Positions 1 to 6,129 of a DNA stretch of 25,439 nucleotides are shown in pieces; the stretch's first letter is position 1, and the number at the start of each line of letters is the position of its first letter. The position numbers and the translations under genes were made by a program. Source of the stretch: a virus; IMG/VR virus record IMGVR_UViG_3300045999_012222, positions 1 to 25,439 of that record. One strand, given 5' to 3'. The notes below the pieces were generated by a model. It was not told the DNA's origin and ran no database searches. It saw only the letters and a program-made list of their open reading frames with translations.

Positions 1-1
1 A

Positions 2-211
2 GCCGTGTTGGATGCGTTCCGCACTAGCCATACAGGGCAAGGATGTCTCGCTGCCGCCCTTCGCGCTGCCGTTAACGAGGTGGCCCCAGAGAAAACCATT
101 GAAGACATTAGCTACGTTCATCAGAGCTATGTCGATGGTTACAAAGATGCTCTGTACGAGATCCTCATTATTGCTAATGAGCTTGAGCTTAATTATCAGG
201 ATTTCCAATAA
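2..211 (+). CDS. Small hypothetical protein, 5' end outside window
   Basis: The reading frame is open from the window edge to a TAA at 209-211. A GTG at 5 could be the start, but no stop or ribosome site precedes it, so the gene is probably truncated by the window. The visible 69 residues are mixed alpha-helical in character and include a Tyr-rich stretch (SYVHQSYVDGYKDALYEI). I do not recognise the family. A good rho-independent terminator follows 24 bases downstream, which supports a real plus-strand gene ending here. Confidence 0.6.
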   Translation, partial: AVLDAFRTSHTGQGCLAAALRAAVNEVAPEKTIEDISYVHQSYVDGYKDALYEILIIANELELNYQDFQ

Positions 212-233
212 ACGCCATTTATCAAGAATCCTG

Positions 234-401
234 CTAAGCCCCTTTAAGGGGCTTTTTCTTTGCCCAAGAGCGATCACCAGGAAGAGGCTCCATTCCTACG
301 CTCCAAGTATCAAAATCATCTTCATTGCGAGGATCGTAAACTTCCCCACTTGCCATCCATCGCTTAAGCCTTTCTCTTTCTTGCTCTGCAGAAAGCTTCA
401 T
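234..401 (-). CDS. Small hypothetical protein (55 aa)
   Basis: This minus-strand frame starts with ATG at 401 and ends with TAG at 234-236. A strong Shine-Dalgarno (TAGGAG) lies about seven bases before the start, one of the best in the window. The N-terminal part is charged and helical (SAEQERERLKRWMASGEVYD), followed by an acidic segment (NEDDFDTW) and a basic end. Family unknown. Its last codons are the stem of the terminator for the opposing plus-strand gene, so two convergent genes share that hairpin. Confidence 0.6.
   Translation of the reverse strand: MKLSAEQERERLKRWMASGEVYDPRNEDDFDTWSVGMEPLPGDRSWAKKKPLKGA
236..260 (+). terminator. Rho-independent terminator
   Basis: A seven-base-pair stem AAGCCCC/GGGGCTT with loop TTTAA is followed by TTTTT. 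It lies just after the plus-strand gene ending at 211 and overlaps the last codons of the minus-strand gene 234-401. Confidence 0.8.
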
Positions 402-430
402 AACAATCTCCTAGCCCTTTAAGCATAGGC

Positions 431-456
431 AAAAGAAAAGGGGCTCAAGGCCCCCT
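431..456 (-). terminator. Rho-independent terminator of gene 462-719
   Basis: Read on the minus strand, GGGGC-CTTGA-GCCCC is followed by TTTTCTTTT. It starts six bases after the stop of the minus-strand gene 462-719. Confidence 0.7.
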
Positions 457-461
457 TTCTC

Positions 462-719
462 TCATGGCTTCCGATGCCTTTTTCCCTGAAGATACAAGGG
501 AGATGATGCGCCTCGCAGGAGACCATGCAAAACTCCTTGGCTAAACCATACGGTTTCGCCCGCATCATCAAAGGCGTCCACCCTTACGGCTCGCCCGAAG
601 ACGAGAGCAGCAATTAAGCCACTAGGACCAACCACTGCGAAATCATAACATGCTTTGCATTCCCGGCAGACGGAGCAGGTTTCATGGCACAATGGGCATT
701 GCCTTGTCGGAGACGGCAT
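462..719 (-). CDS. Cys-rich small protein, possible zinc-binding
   Basis: This 85-residue frame has six closely spaced cysteines near the N-terminus (C8, C11, C15, C18, C21, C24 in CPLCHETCSVCRECKAC), a pattern that fits metal binding. The rest looks like a small beta-rich domain. A GAGGG sequence sits just before the ATG at 719 and a terminator follows the stop, so transcription from the minus strand is plausible. It is divergent from the RlpA-like gene at 749. Family not recognised; metal binding is an inference from the Cys spacing. Confidence 0.5.
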   Translation of the reverse strand: MPSPTRQCPLCHETCSVCRECKACYDFAVVGPSGLIAALVFGRAVRVDAFDDAGETVWFSQGVLHGLLRGASSPLYLQGKRHRKP

Positions 720-748
720 GGCCCTCGCTAGTTCTTTCGTACTAATTG

Positions 749-1096
749 ATGAAACGCTTTTTTCTTTCCTTCCTGCTGCTATGCCCCTTCCAAGCGCAAG
801 CAGCTCTCGAATGTGGCTACGCCTCGCACTATGGCGTTGGGGATTTTTATCACGGTCAACGCACGGCCAGCGGATCCACGTTCAATGCCTATTCCATGAC
901 TGCTGCCCACCCATGGCTTCCATTTGGCACGCGACTGCGTGTGAAGAACCGTAACAATGGAAAGTCAGTGACTGTAACGGTGGTCGACAGAGGTCCATAC
1001 TACGGGGGTCGCATCCTCGACCTGTCCTACGGCAGCTTCTCTCGTATTGCTTCCCCTTCCCAAGGCGAAGCGTCCATCTGCATCTCAAGACTATGA
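749..1096 (+). CDS. RlpA-like double-psi beta-barrel protein, secreted
   Basis: A 115-residue protein with an apparent signal peptide (MKRFF then a hydrophobic run, AQA-A near residue 18). The mature part is almost only an RlpA-like double-psi beta-barrel: GYASHYG (23-29), RTASG (38-42), MTAAH (50-54), LPFGTR, and DRGPYYGGRILDLS (80-93). The His of TAAH and the Asp of DRGP are the two residues known to matter in characterised RlpA lytic transglycosylases. It lacks the SPOR domain of bacterial RlpA. It probably acts on peptidoglycan during lysis or entry; that role is inferred. The start is ATG 749 rather than TTG 746. The next gene overlaps as ATGA. Confidence 0.85.
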   Translation: MKRFFLSFLLLCPFQAQAALECGYASHYGVGDFYHGQRTASGSTFNAYSMTAAHPWLPFGTRLRVKNRNNGKSVTVTVVDRGPYYGGRILDLSYGSFSRIASPSQGEASICISRL

Positions 1097-1281
1097 AAGA
1101 CGCAGCTTCATTTCTCTTGGTGAGCTTGGCGTTTGGACTTGGCATTTTTGCCATCGTCGCAGGCCCTGAAGCAATGCCTAACAAGGCAGGGCTTGACAAA
1201 TGCCTTCAGCACCATCCCGAGCGCTACTGCCGCATTGCTAATGGCTTTCCCGTGGCCAAGCTTGACAACTCAGCTCAGTAG
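1093..1281 (+). CDS. Small membrane or exported protein
   Basis: The ATG overlaps the RlpA-like stop (ATGA), so the two are translationally linked. The 62 residues comprise a hydrophobic segment at about 6-24 (FLLVSLAFGLGIFAIVAG) and a short tail with two cysteines (KCLQHHPERYC). This could be a signal anchor or signal peptide. The pairing with a cell-wall enzyme makes a lysis accessory such as a holin or spanin-like role possible, but there is no direct evidence for it. Confidence 0.6.
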   Translation: MKDAASFLLVSLAFGLGIFAIVAGPEAMPNKAGLDKCLQHHPERYCRIANGFPVAKLDNSAQ

Positions 1282-1308
1282 CCTCTACACTCTCCCTGGA
1301 TGACGGAC

Positions 1309-1337
1309 GGGGCTTCCTAAGCGGGAGCCCTTCTTTC
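1309..1337 (+). terminator. Terminator hairpin
   Basis: GGGCTTCC (1310-1317) pairs with GGGAGCCC (1323-1330), including one G-T pair, around loop TAAGC, followed by TTCTTTCC. It separates the RlpA-like pair from the next unit. Confidence 0.65.
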
Positions 1338-1371
1338 CTCCCTCCATACTCCCCCTGGCGACAGGCTCCTC

Positions 1372-1650
1372 ATGGACAAAACCTCCCGCATTAAACAGTT
1401 CATCTTCAATGCTGGTCACAGCATTGTTTCAGTGGAATTCATCAAGGCTGATGGTTCCGTGCGCAAGCTCCAATTTAACCCTTGGGACACCAAGGAAATC
1501 AAGGGAACAGGCACAGCAGTCAAGAAGCCCAGCATTGTGCGTTGTCGTGATTTCTCCATTGCTCGTAAAGAAGGAGAAGGTGCATGGCGTTCGTTTGATT
1601 GTGAGCGCGTGACAAGCATCAAGGCCAACGGGCAAACCCTCGTCTTCTGA
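1372..1650 (+). CDS. WYL_2-like (Sm-like SH3 barrel) protein
   Basis: A 92-residue protein with alternating beta-strand pattern. VSVEFIKADGSVRKLQF (about 20-36), followed by a charged central loop and RSFDCERVTSIKANGQTLVF at the end, matches by eye the small phage WYL_2/DUF2693 group (SH3-like barrel). In that family the usual signature is VEFxKxDGxxR near the start and a final INxxxIxxLxxxG strand. Function is unknown, with nucleic-acid or effector binding assumed from the fold. No Shine-Dalgarno precedes the ATG (CTCCTCATG). Confidence 0.55.
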   Translation: MDKTSRIKQFIFNAGHSIVSVEFIKADGSVRKLQFNPWDTKEIKGTGTAVKKPSIVRCRDFSIARKEGEGAWRSFDCERVTSIKANGQTLVF

Positions 1651-1654
1651 GATC

Positions 1655-1861
1655 ATGCTTCTCTCTCGCACGCAACAAGCCATTGCCAAAATGGTTTCCA
1701 ATAATGTTCGCCACAAGTGGCAAGATTACAGCTCCGATGATCGCTCTTCTGCTCGTAGCTTCATTCTCTCTCGCGCTAACAAGCCTGCTTATAAACAAAA
1801 GAAGGCCCTACTAATCACGCTTGCAGACGCTCTGCAAGATGACATTTGGAAATTGCTTTAG
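1655..1861 (+). CDS. Small helical hypothetical protein
   Basis: A 68-residue basic, helical protein that starts four bases after the previous stop and ends in a TAGTG overlap with the next gene. Its position in a tightly packed series and ordinary codon use support it. Family not recognised. Confidence 0.55.
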   Translation: MLLSRTQQAIAKMVSNNVRHKWQDYSSDDRSSARSFILSRANKPAYKQKKALLITLADALQDDIWKLL

Positions 1862-2049
1862 TGGCAACTAAAGACAATAGACGAGCAGTAATGGCCTTGG
1901 CTGCAAAATATGGCTTTGTTCTCCAGCGTGAAACAAAGCATTATGTTTTTAAGCATCCTTCTGGCAAAATGTTCGTCACAAGCAAAAGCACATTAGACAA
2001 GCGCTTCCTCAAGAATCTTGAAAGCGTTATTAAACGCCTCGTTTCCTAA
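1861..2049 (+). CDS. HicA-like dsRBD-fold small protein
   Basis: I place the start at GTG 1861, which overlaps the upstream TAG by one base; a TTG at 1846 is also in frame. The 62 residues have a helix, then GFVLQRETKHYVFKHPSGK and a C-terminal helix (LDKRFLKNLESVIKRL). This order (GF..R...H..F.HP.G) resembles the HicA/YcfA mRNA-interferase fold. There is no recognisable HicB antitoxin next to it, and the similarity was judged only by eye, so a toxin role is not claimed. Confidence 0.5.
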   Translation: MATKDNRRAVMALAAKYGFVLQRETKHYVFKHPSGKMFVTSKSTLDKRFLKNLESVIKRLVS

Positions 2050-2061
2050 CCTCCCAAAACC

Positions 2062-2433
2062 ATGCTTTCTCTTCTTCTCGCAACTGCACTGCCTGAACTT
2101 CCTCCCGTGCAGCAACAAGCTCCCACTAAAGAAGAAGCGCTCCTTGAGCGCATCATCAAAGAAGGACAAACTGCCACTGAGCGTAAGTTTGGTGACTGTC
2201 ATTATGCTTGGGGCTCTTGGAAGCTTTCTTCTGATGGCGTTAGAACTACCACGCGCCAATGTAAAGATGAAAGCGCTCAAACGCCAGTGCCGATTGCCGT
2301 TAGTTGCCCTCTCTTGAAAGTAAACGTGCTTCAAGAGAAACAATGGCAGGGCTGGCGCAGTCCAGTGGCAAAAGGAGCAAAGCTAGGAGAGGCGAATATG
2401 GTCGCTGCTCTCTGCGCTAACGTCACCAACTAG
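2062..2433 (+). CDS. Putative exported Cys-containing protein
   Basis: A 123-residue protein with a short hydrophobic start (MLSLLLATALP), a Pro/Gln linker, then a domain with four cysteines (FGDCHYAW, TRQCKDE, AVSCPLL, AALCANV), consistent with two disulfides outside the cytoplasm. Hydrophobic N-terminus and paired cysteines suggest export. Family not recognised. The stop is followed by the hairpin cassette at 2454. Confidence 0.6.
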   Translation: MLSLLLATALPELPPVQQQAPTKEEALLERIIKEGQTATERKFGDCHYAWGSWKLSSDGVRTTTRQCKDESAQTPVPIAVSCPLLKVNVLQEKQWQGWRSPVAKGAKLGEANMVAALCANVTN

Positions 2434-2453
2434 CTTTGTAACGAAATGCTACA

Positions 2454-2490
2454 GGCCCCGGAAACGGGGCCTTTTTCTTGTATTGTTCCA
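2454..2490 (+). promoter_or_regulatory. GNRA hairpin plus TATTGTTC cassette (copy A)
   Basis: GGCCCCG-GAAA-CGGGGCC (2454-2471) is followed by TTTTTCTTG and TATTGTTCC (TATTGT 2481-2486). The hairpin with T-run is a rho-independent terminator. The TATTGT box ten bases later recurs in the same position after other hairpins in this window, and may be a promoter -10 element or a processing signal. Confidence 0.7.
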
Positions 2491-2517
2491 AAGCGTTCGG
2501 CAGCGATGCCTCTCCAA

Positions 2518-2778
2518 ATGGCAACCATCCCCACCATCCATCTCAACGGCACTGGCTTCACCACACTGCGTGATGAATACGCTGCTGCTTACGACGCCAT
2601 TGGCAAAGCAGTGGATGCGCTAGTGGCAGCCACGTCTAATGCTCGTGATTTTTATCCCCAAGGCGCTGATGCTTACTACAAGCACAGAGATGAAAGAGCA
2701 GAAGCTTTTGATAAGCTCCGCCAAGTACAACACTATGTGGGAGAAATGTTGATGGGCATCTGTGACCAAATGCCCTGA
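2518..2778 (+). CDS. Conserved small phage hypothetical protein
   Basis: An 86-residue helical protein starting MATIPTIHLNGTG and containing RDFYPQGADAYYKHRDE. This IPTxxLNGT...L..Y, then RDYYPQG pattern is one I know from small conserved phage proteins of unknown function. I chose ATG 2518 because the family motif begins right there; ATG 2506 in the same frame is an alternative. No Shine-Dalgarno is visible. It is the first gene after the cassette at 2454. Confidence 0.7.
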   Translation: MATIPTIHLNGTGFTTLRDEYAAAYDAIGKAVDALVAATSNARDFYPQGADAYYKHRDERAEAFDKLRQVQHYVGEMLMGICDQMP

Positions 2779-2788
2779 AGCCAGAGCT

Positions 2789-2814
2789 GAGCTAGGCTTC
2801 ACGAGGCCTAGCTC
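2789..2814 (+). terminator. Nine-base-pair hairpin after gene 2518-2778
   Basis: GAGCTAGGC and GCCTAGCTC pair perfectly around loop TTCACGAG. There is only a short TT after it, so it may be a weak terminator or an mRNA 3'-end stabiliser. Confidence 0.55.
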
Positions 2815-2878
2815 TTACCGCCTGCTCCATGGCGTGTAACGCCTCAATGAAGAAATCATTGGGAACACCAATACTATC

Positions 2879-3088
2879 ATGCCTTTTCCCATTGGAACCC
2901 TCGTTGATCTCTACGATTCAGGCTTCAAACAATGGAGAGGCGAATACACCGTAGTGAAAATCACAGAGACTGGCCTGCATAAAATCAAAAATACAAAAAC
3001 CAATAGCCAGCAATTTGTTAGTGAAGACAAACTGCGCATGGGCAGGCTTCGTCCGTTTCGCATGGACTGCCTTTATGAACCTTTGTAA
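2879..3088 (+). CDS. Small SH3-like hypothetical protein
   Basis: A 69-residue, beta-rich protein (MPFPIGTLVDLYDSGFKQW, then EYTVVKITETGLHKIKN) with a basic end. The pattern of a short barrel is compatible with an SH3-like or KOW-like fold, but I cannot assign a family. Confidence 0.55.
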   Translation: MPFPIGTLVDLYDSGFKQWRGEYTVVKITETGLHKIKNTKTNSQQFVSEDKLRMGRLRPFRMDCLYEPL

Positions 3089-3091
3089 CAA

Positions 3092-3148
3092 GCCTCGTTG
3101 AGCGGGGAATGGTGCTGTATTGTTCTCTGCATGGGCGGCGACGCCCCT
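3092..3148 (+). promoter_or_regulatory. Hairpin and TATTGTTC cassette (copy B)
   Basis: A weaker hairpin (CCTCG-TTGAG-CGGGG, about 3093-3107) precedes TATTGTTC (TATTGT 3118-3123). A second hairpin with a GNRA loop (GGGCG-GCGA-CGCCC, 3133-3146) follows, then AAGGAG and the ATG at 3165. The order differs from copies A, C and D because the GNRA hairpin comes after the box. Confidence 0.55.
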
Positions 3149-3164
3149 CGTTAAGGAGCTAACC

Positions 3165-3545
3165 ATGGCAATCATCAACCACTCCGTCGATCAGCTCACT
3201 GGTCCTGGCTACTGGACCAAATTTGAAGGGCTTGAGCGCATCAAGATCACTGTCACCGTTCCCAACTGGCACCAGCCCTTCCCCACTCAGCAAAGAGCTG
3301 GCGCCGAGGATCCTCGCTCCCTTGAACTGACTGGCTTGCTCCACGTTTGCCAGAGCTGGTACATCAATGGGCCAGTAGTGGATCAATGGACCATCAGCAC
3401 GCTCTCTGGCCCCATCAAAGTGCCTGCTGGCACTCGCATAGTCTCCGAGCTTCTTCCTGAGAAATGGGCAGCATGGGAGCAGGAAGCTAGCGAAGGCACC
3501 AAGCAATGGCATGCCTATTCCAATGGGCGCACTGGTTTCTGTTAA
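3165..3545 (+). CDS. Hypothetical protein (126 aa)
   Basis: The start is ATG 3165 because AAGGAG lies seven bases upstream; this is one of few plus-strand genes here with a clear Shine-Dalgarno. The protein is mixed alpha/beta, with aromatic-rich strands (NWHQPFPTQ, SWYINGPVVDQWTIS) and a C-terminal helix (LLPEKWAAWEQEASEG). I do not recognise it. It is bounded by cassettes B and C, so it may be a single-gene transcription unit. Confidence 0.65.
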   Translation: MAIINHSVDQLTGPGYWTKFEGLERIKITVTVPNWHQPFPTQQRAGAEDPRSLELTGLLHVCQSWYINGPVVDQWTISTLSGPIKVPAGTRIVSELLPEKWAAWEQEASEGTKQWHAYSNGRTGFC

Positions 3546-3558
3546 GCATTGTTACGAA

Positions 3559-3594
3559 GGGGCGGCAACGCCCCTCTTCTTCTCTATTGTTCCA
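3559..3594 (+). promoter_or_regulatory. GNRA hairpin plus TATTGTTC cassette (copy C)
   Basis: GGGGCG-GCAA-CGCCCC (3559-3574), then TCTTCTTCTC and TATTGTTCC (TATTGT 3585-3590). It is preceded by AAGCATTGTTACGAA, which is nearly repeated before copy D. Confidence 0.7.
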
Positions 3595-3612
3595 TTGTTC
3601 GCGCTTCAAACC

Positions 3613-3852
3613 ATGCACCGCCCCTACGAAGGCCACAGAGAAGATTCCTATCTCGCCAAGCTTGAAGCCGATCGCCAAGCGCAACACAGTGGCTATGGCG
3701 TGCAGCAATATCTTTGCGCTGATGGCTCTACAAAATGGGAAGCTTATGGTTGGGAACGCACTACAGCACTTTCCATCCATACCACTTCCTACGGTTTGTT
3801 TGACCACAAGTGGCAAGCTGAGCAATTCTTCAACAATTGCATCAATGGTTAA
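3613..3852 (+). CDS. Small hypothetical protein (79 aa)
   Basis: Start taken at ATG 3613, the first ATG after cassette C. It has a charged helical N-terminus (HREDSYLAKLEADRQAQ), then aromatic strands (VQQYLCADGSTKWEAYGW). The upstream in-frame extension would run through the hairpin and is unlikely. Family not recognised. Confidence 0.6.
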   Translation: MHRPYEGHREDSYLAKLEADRQAQHSGYGVQQYLCADGSTKWEAYGWERTTALSIHTTSYGLFDHKWQAEQFFNNCING

Positions 3853-3854
3853 CA

Positions 3855-4091
3855 ATGAACAATTCACAATTTGCTCTTTCAATTAATCAACGCAACATCT
3901 ATTTGCATTATTTGGCCCACAAGAAAAAGCATGGCAATGTGCCATGCAGCGTGCCAAAATCACCATTGCAAGGCAGCAGACTTGCTGATCATTTGAAAGC
4001 AATGGCGAAATTAGAAGAACGCGGCTTCATTCGCATAGAACGCCCTTCTGAAGACTATCTTTCCTGGATCATCATTTCTCCTGAATCATGA
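3855..4091 (+). CDS. Winged-helix-like small protein
   Basis: ATG 3855 follows the previous stop by two bases. The 78 residues include INQRNIYLHYLAHKKKHG and SRLADHLKAMAKLEERGFIR, followed by a short wing-like strand pair (IRIERPSEDYLSWIII). This is the order of a winged-helix DNA-binding domain (recognition helix then wing), as in MarR-like or replication-initiator domains. A phage transcription regulator is plausible. The fold is inferred by eye. Confidence 0.55.
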   Translation: MNNSQFALSINQRNIYLHYLAHKKKHGNVPCSVPKSPLQGSRLADHLKAMAKLEERGFIRIERPSEDYLSWIIISPES

Positions 4092-4309
4092 CTTTTCCCG
4101 TTAGCTTCGTTTCAGAAGATGAATATGGCGTGCCTTACGCTGCATGTACATTCTCTTCCATGAAAGAACTCTGTGATGAAATTAGAGCGCTAGAAGAACT
4201 GCTAGATGAAAGCTCTATCACCAGAGGCTATGTCATTCAAGCGGCAATAGATCAACTCAGGCAACTTGTCCATGGACAAGAGCTTGAAGACGAGCAACTG
4301 CCAGAATGA
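4088..4309 (+). CDS. Small acidic helical protein
   Basis: ATGA overlap with the winged-helix gene. The 73 residues begin with a short beta segment (FVSEDEYGVPYAACTFSS) followed by long acidic helices (ELCDEIRALEELLDE, QAAIDQLRQLVHG). Strongly acidic, so DNA mimicry or a protein partner is possible but not shown. Confidence 0.6.
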   Translation: MTFPVSFVSEDEYGVPYAACTFSSMKELCDEIRALEELLDESSITRGYVIQAAIDQLRQLVHGQELEDEQLPE

Positions 4310-4461
4310 TTCCCTTCACCATCGTTGCTCATAAGCACGGGCAACGCCGTACGCTTCAACTGCTAGCCAGGGACAAAGCTTCCGCCATTCTCTCTGCTCA
4401 AGAGCTTCTCCCTGGCTGGCTCCTTTCCTTTCCTTCTCTTTCCCCGCAGTGGCATCAGTAG
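4306..4461 (+). CDS. Small hypothetical protein (51 aa)
   Basis: ATGA overlap with the previous stop. The product begins MIPFTIVAHKHGQRRTLQLL and continues with a helix (DKASAILSAQELLPGW). The beta-turn-beta then alpha order, and the phrase AILSAQELLPGW, look like a short conserved cyanophage protein. Function unknown. Confidence 0.6.
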   Translation: MIPFTIVAHKHGQRRTLQLLARDKASAILSAQELLPGWLLSFPSLSPQWHQ

Positions 4462-4625
4462 TATTCCTTTCAGATGAACAGCTAAACCGTTTGCATCAAT
4501 GGATGGCGGAAGAGTGGCATGTCAACAATGATGAAGAAATGCCACCTTGGGCTTTTGCAAGAGCTGCCATTGAAGCTAACGAAATAGCTCGTAAGGGTGG
4601 CAATGTTTCCTTTTTCTGCGATTGA
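4449..4625 (+). CDS. Small hypothetical protein (58 aa)
   Basis: Begins at GTG 4449, overlapping the end of the preceding gene by 13 bases, and ends TGA 4623-4625. It is a helical protein (SDEQLNRLHQWMAEEW, PPWAFARAAIEANEIARKGG). The frame is supported by dense packing and by the TTGA overlap with the next gene. No family recognised. Confidence 0.5.
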   Translation: MASVVFLSDEQLNRLHQWMAEEWHVNNDEEMPPWAFARAAIEANEIARKGGNVSFFCD

Positions 4626-4945
4626 TCATTCTCGTGACACTCACTACCATCCGCACCTATCAAGACAACGGTCCTTATTTCCCTGCTACAAAAGGCAGCT
4701 ACCAAGCTGCCACGCTCCAACAGCTCATCTTCCACGTCCGCCAAGCAATGGAGGACAGAGAGGATGTAGTGGCTGTCTACGGACCTAATGGCGCCTGCAG
4801 AGGAATCTGGAGCCGCGAGGTTGAAGGTCACGTGGATAGCGCTGGCGACAGCATCGTTGACCACGAGGGCTACGAGCTGCTGCGCCCCTCCACTCGGGAG
4901 CAATGGTTGTGGAACAGGCTCCAAGCCCTGTTCAGTCATTGTTAA
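4622..4945 (+). CDS. Hypothetical protein (107 aa)
   Basis: The start is TTG 4622 (TTGA overlap with the previous stop) or GTG 4634; no ATG is available in frame. The protein has a beta strand, a helix (LQQLIFHVRQAMEDRED) and strands (VVAVYGPNGACRGIWSREV), then an acidic and aromatic end. Compact alpha/beta; family not recognised. It ends directly before cassette D. Confidence 0.6.
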   Translation: MIILVTLTTIRTYQDNGPYFPATKGSYQAATLQQLIFHVRQAMEDREDVVAVYGPNGACRGIWSREVEGHVDSAGDSIVDHEGYELLRPSTREQWLWNRLQALFSHC

Positions 4946-4956
4946 GCATTGTTACA

Positions 4957-4994
4957 AGCCCCGGAAACGGGGCTCTTCTGTTGTATTGTTCTCT
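4957..4994 (+). promoter_or_regulatory. GNRA hairpin plus TATTGTTC cassette (copy D)
   Basis: AGCCCCG-GAAA-CGGGGCT (4957-4974), then CTTCTGTTG and TATTGTTC (TATTGT 4984-4989). It is preceded by AAGCATTGTTACA, as at copy C. The hairpin is nearly identical to copy A. Confidence 0.7.
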
Positions 4995-5032
4995 TGTCGG
5001 GCGAGATCCTGACAGTTCTTCGCTTCTCCACC

Positions 5033-5287
5033 ATGGAATTCCTTGTTAACGCTGGCGGCATCATCATCAAGCACGATGAAGAGCAGCTCATCTCTCTCAT
5101 TGCTAAGTTCATCAATGAAGGCAAGCCTAGCTCTGGTTTCTTTATCAAAGACGTGGGCTGCATTGCCAAGCACGAAGATGGCCAGATGATGATGGGCCGC
5201 ACCATTGAAACTGTTAGTCGCCTCTTCAATGAAACCAGCGACGACATTATGCACAGAGTTAAGCGTTGGGCATCTGAGGCTGCTTGA
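5033..5287 (+). CDS. Hypothetical protein (84 aa)
   Basis: First ATG after cassette D. It reads MEFLVNAGGIIIKHDEEQL, with two helices and an intervening strand pair; the middle has GFFIKDVGCIAKHEDG. The N-terminal 30 residues of the longer open frame would translate the hairpin and are rejected. Family not recognised. Confidence 0.6.
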   Translation: MEFLVNAGGIIIKHDEEQLISLIAKFINEGKPSSGFFIKDVGCIAKHEDGQMMMGRTIETVSRLFNETSDDIMHRVKRWASEAA

Positions 5288-5295
5288 ACTCACAA

Positions 5296-5318
5296 GGGGC
5301 GCCCAAAGTGCCCCGCTC
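5296..5318 (+). terminator. Hairpin between small genes
   Basis: GGGGCGC (5296-5302) pairs with GTGCCCC (5308-5314), one G-T pair, loop CCAAA. It is followed by a C/T-rich run without a T-tract. It is a transcript-end or stabilising hairpin of modest strength. Confidence 0.45.
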
Positions 5319-5334
5319 TCTCCTCCGTAAAATC

Positions 5335-5523
5335 ATGCAAGACGCCATCAACATCCTTGCAATCAGCAAGAAAGGTAAAAGCCGAATTGGCACTAAGCTC
5401 ACCACTGGCATTGTTGAACAGGATCATCACGACAAGCTTTTCGTAGTGTTTCCTGAACTAAATCAATGTCGATGGATTAAAAAGGACAACGATCCTGATT
5501 TTCGCATTATTGGAGAAGATTGA
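5335..5523 (+). CDS. Small hypothetical protein (62 aa)
   Basis: ATG 5335 chosen because the upstream in-frame TTG at 5284 would place the hairpin inside the gene. The protein has a basic N-terminal helix and strands (GKSRIGTKLTTGIVEQ, LFVVFPELNQCRWIKKD). The order suggests a small barrel. Unassigned. Confidence 0.5.
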   Translation: MQDAINILAISKKGKSRIGTKLTTGIVEQDHHDKLFVVFPELNQCRWIKKDNDPDFRIIGED

Positions 5524-5525
5524 CC

Positions 5526-5870
5526 ATGGGAACAAATTATTATCTTCATGCTCCAAAATGCTTTCATTGCGGCAAGGAAGAAGAGTCTCCTATTCACCTT
5601 GGCAAAAGTTCATGGGGTTGGTGCTTCAGCCTTCGCGTGATGCCAGAAGAAGGTATTTGCAATTGGCAAGACATTCAACAACTCATTGAAGACAAACTAT
5701 GCGAAGAATGGTGCATAAAGAATGAATATGACGAGCAAATTAGCTTGGTTGATTTCATTAAAACCGTCACTAAACGCAGTGGCTCTCTTCGTCGACACGA
5801 TATTGATCATTGGCATTGCATTGGCCATGGCGAAGGCACTTATGACTATATCATTGGAGAATTCTCATGA
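5526..5870 (+). CDS. Conserved phage hypothetical protein (MGTNYYLH family)
   Basis: The 114-residue product starts MGTNYYLHAPKCFHCGKEEE and has HLGKSSWGWCFSLRV and PEEGI. This signature (MGTNYY, CxxCG, HIGKSSxGWCF) is one I recognise from widely spread phage and bacterial hypothetical proteins. The CxxC pair and His residues suggest metal binding. Function unknown. The ATG at 5526 is preferred over the TTG at 5520; the end overlaps the next gene as ATGA. Confidence 0.75.
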   Translation: MGTNYYLHAPKCFHCGKEEESPIHLGKSSWGWCFSLRVMPEEGICNWQDIQQLIEDKLCEEWCIKNEYDEQISLVDFIKTVTKRSGSLRRHDIDHWHCIGHGEGTYDYIIGEFS

Positions 5871-6025
5871 TCCTCATTGATTTCTTTGACGAAGCTTTGT
5901 GCAAAGGCACTGAGCTTCTTGAAGGCTGGTATTATTACAGTGATAGCGACGAGCAAACTGTTGGAGGACCGTTTGAAAGCGAAGAAGCGGCCATCAAGGC
6001 CGCTTTTGATGGGAAGGGCTGGTAA
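5867..6025 (+). CDS. Small acidic protein (52 aa)
   Basis: ATGA overlap with the preceding gene. It reads MILIDFFDEALCKGTELLEG followed by WYYYSDSDEQTVGGPFES and a final helix. The WYYY...GPF...EEAAIKAA pattern is shared with small cyanophage proteins I have seen. It is the last gene before the repeat-rich non-coding region. Confidence 0.6.
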   Translation: MILIDFFDEALCKGTELLEGWYYYSDSDEQTVGGPFESEEAAIKAAFDGKGW

Positions 6026-6046
6026 AAATTTTGGAAACGATGGAAA

Positions 6047-6107
6047 GCGGTATAAAGGGACTTGTTAAAAGGCGGTATAGGGACTTGCTGAAATGCGGTA
6101 ATATGGG
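6047..6107. repeat. Three direct repeats (iteron-like), GCGGTATA...GGGACTTG
   Basis: Copies at 6047-6064 (GCGGTATAAAGGGACTTG), 6072-6087 (GCGGTATAGGGACTTG) and 6095-6107 (GCGGTAATATGGG) lie 25 and 23 bases apart. The spacing is near two helical turns, so bound protein would face one side of the DNA. They sit in a non-coding gap directly upstream of the dyad cluster. Confidence 0.7.
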
Positions 6108-6129
6108 AGCGCTAAAATAGGCCGTTTTT

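Noticed and set aside
882-1199. 105-codon minus-strand ORF opposite the RlpA-like gene
   Set aside because: Shadow of a well-supported double-psi beta-barrel gene.
5877-6068. 63-codon plus ORF after 5870
   Set aside because: Out of frame with the better-supported gene 5867-6025 and runs into the iteron repeats.
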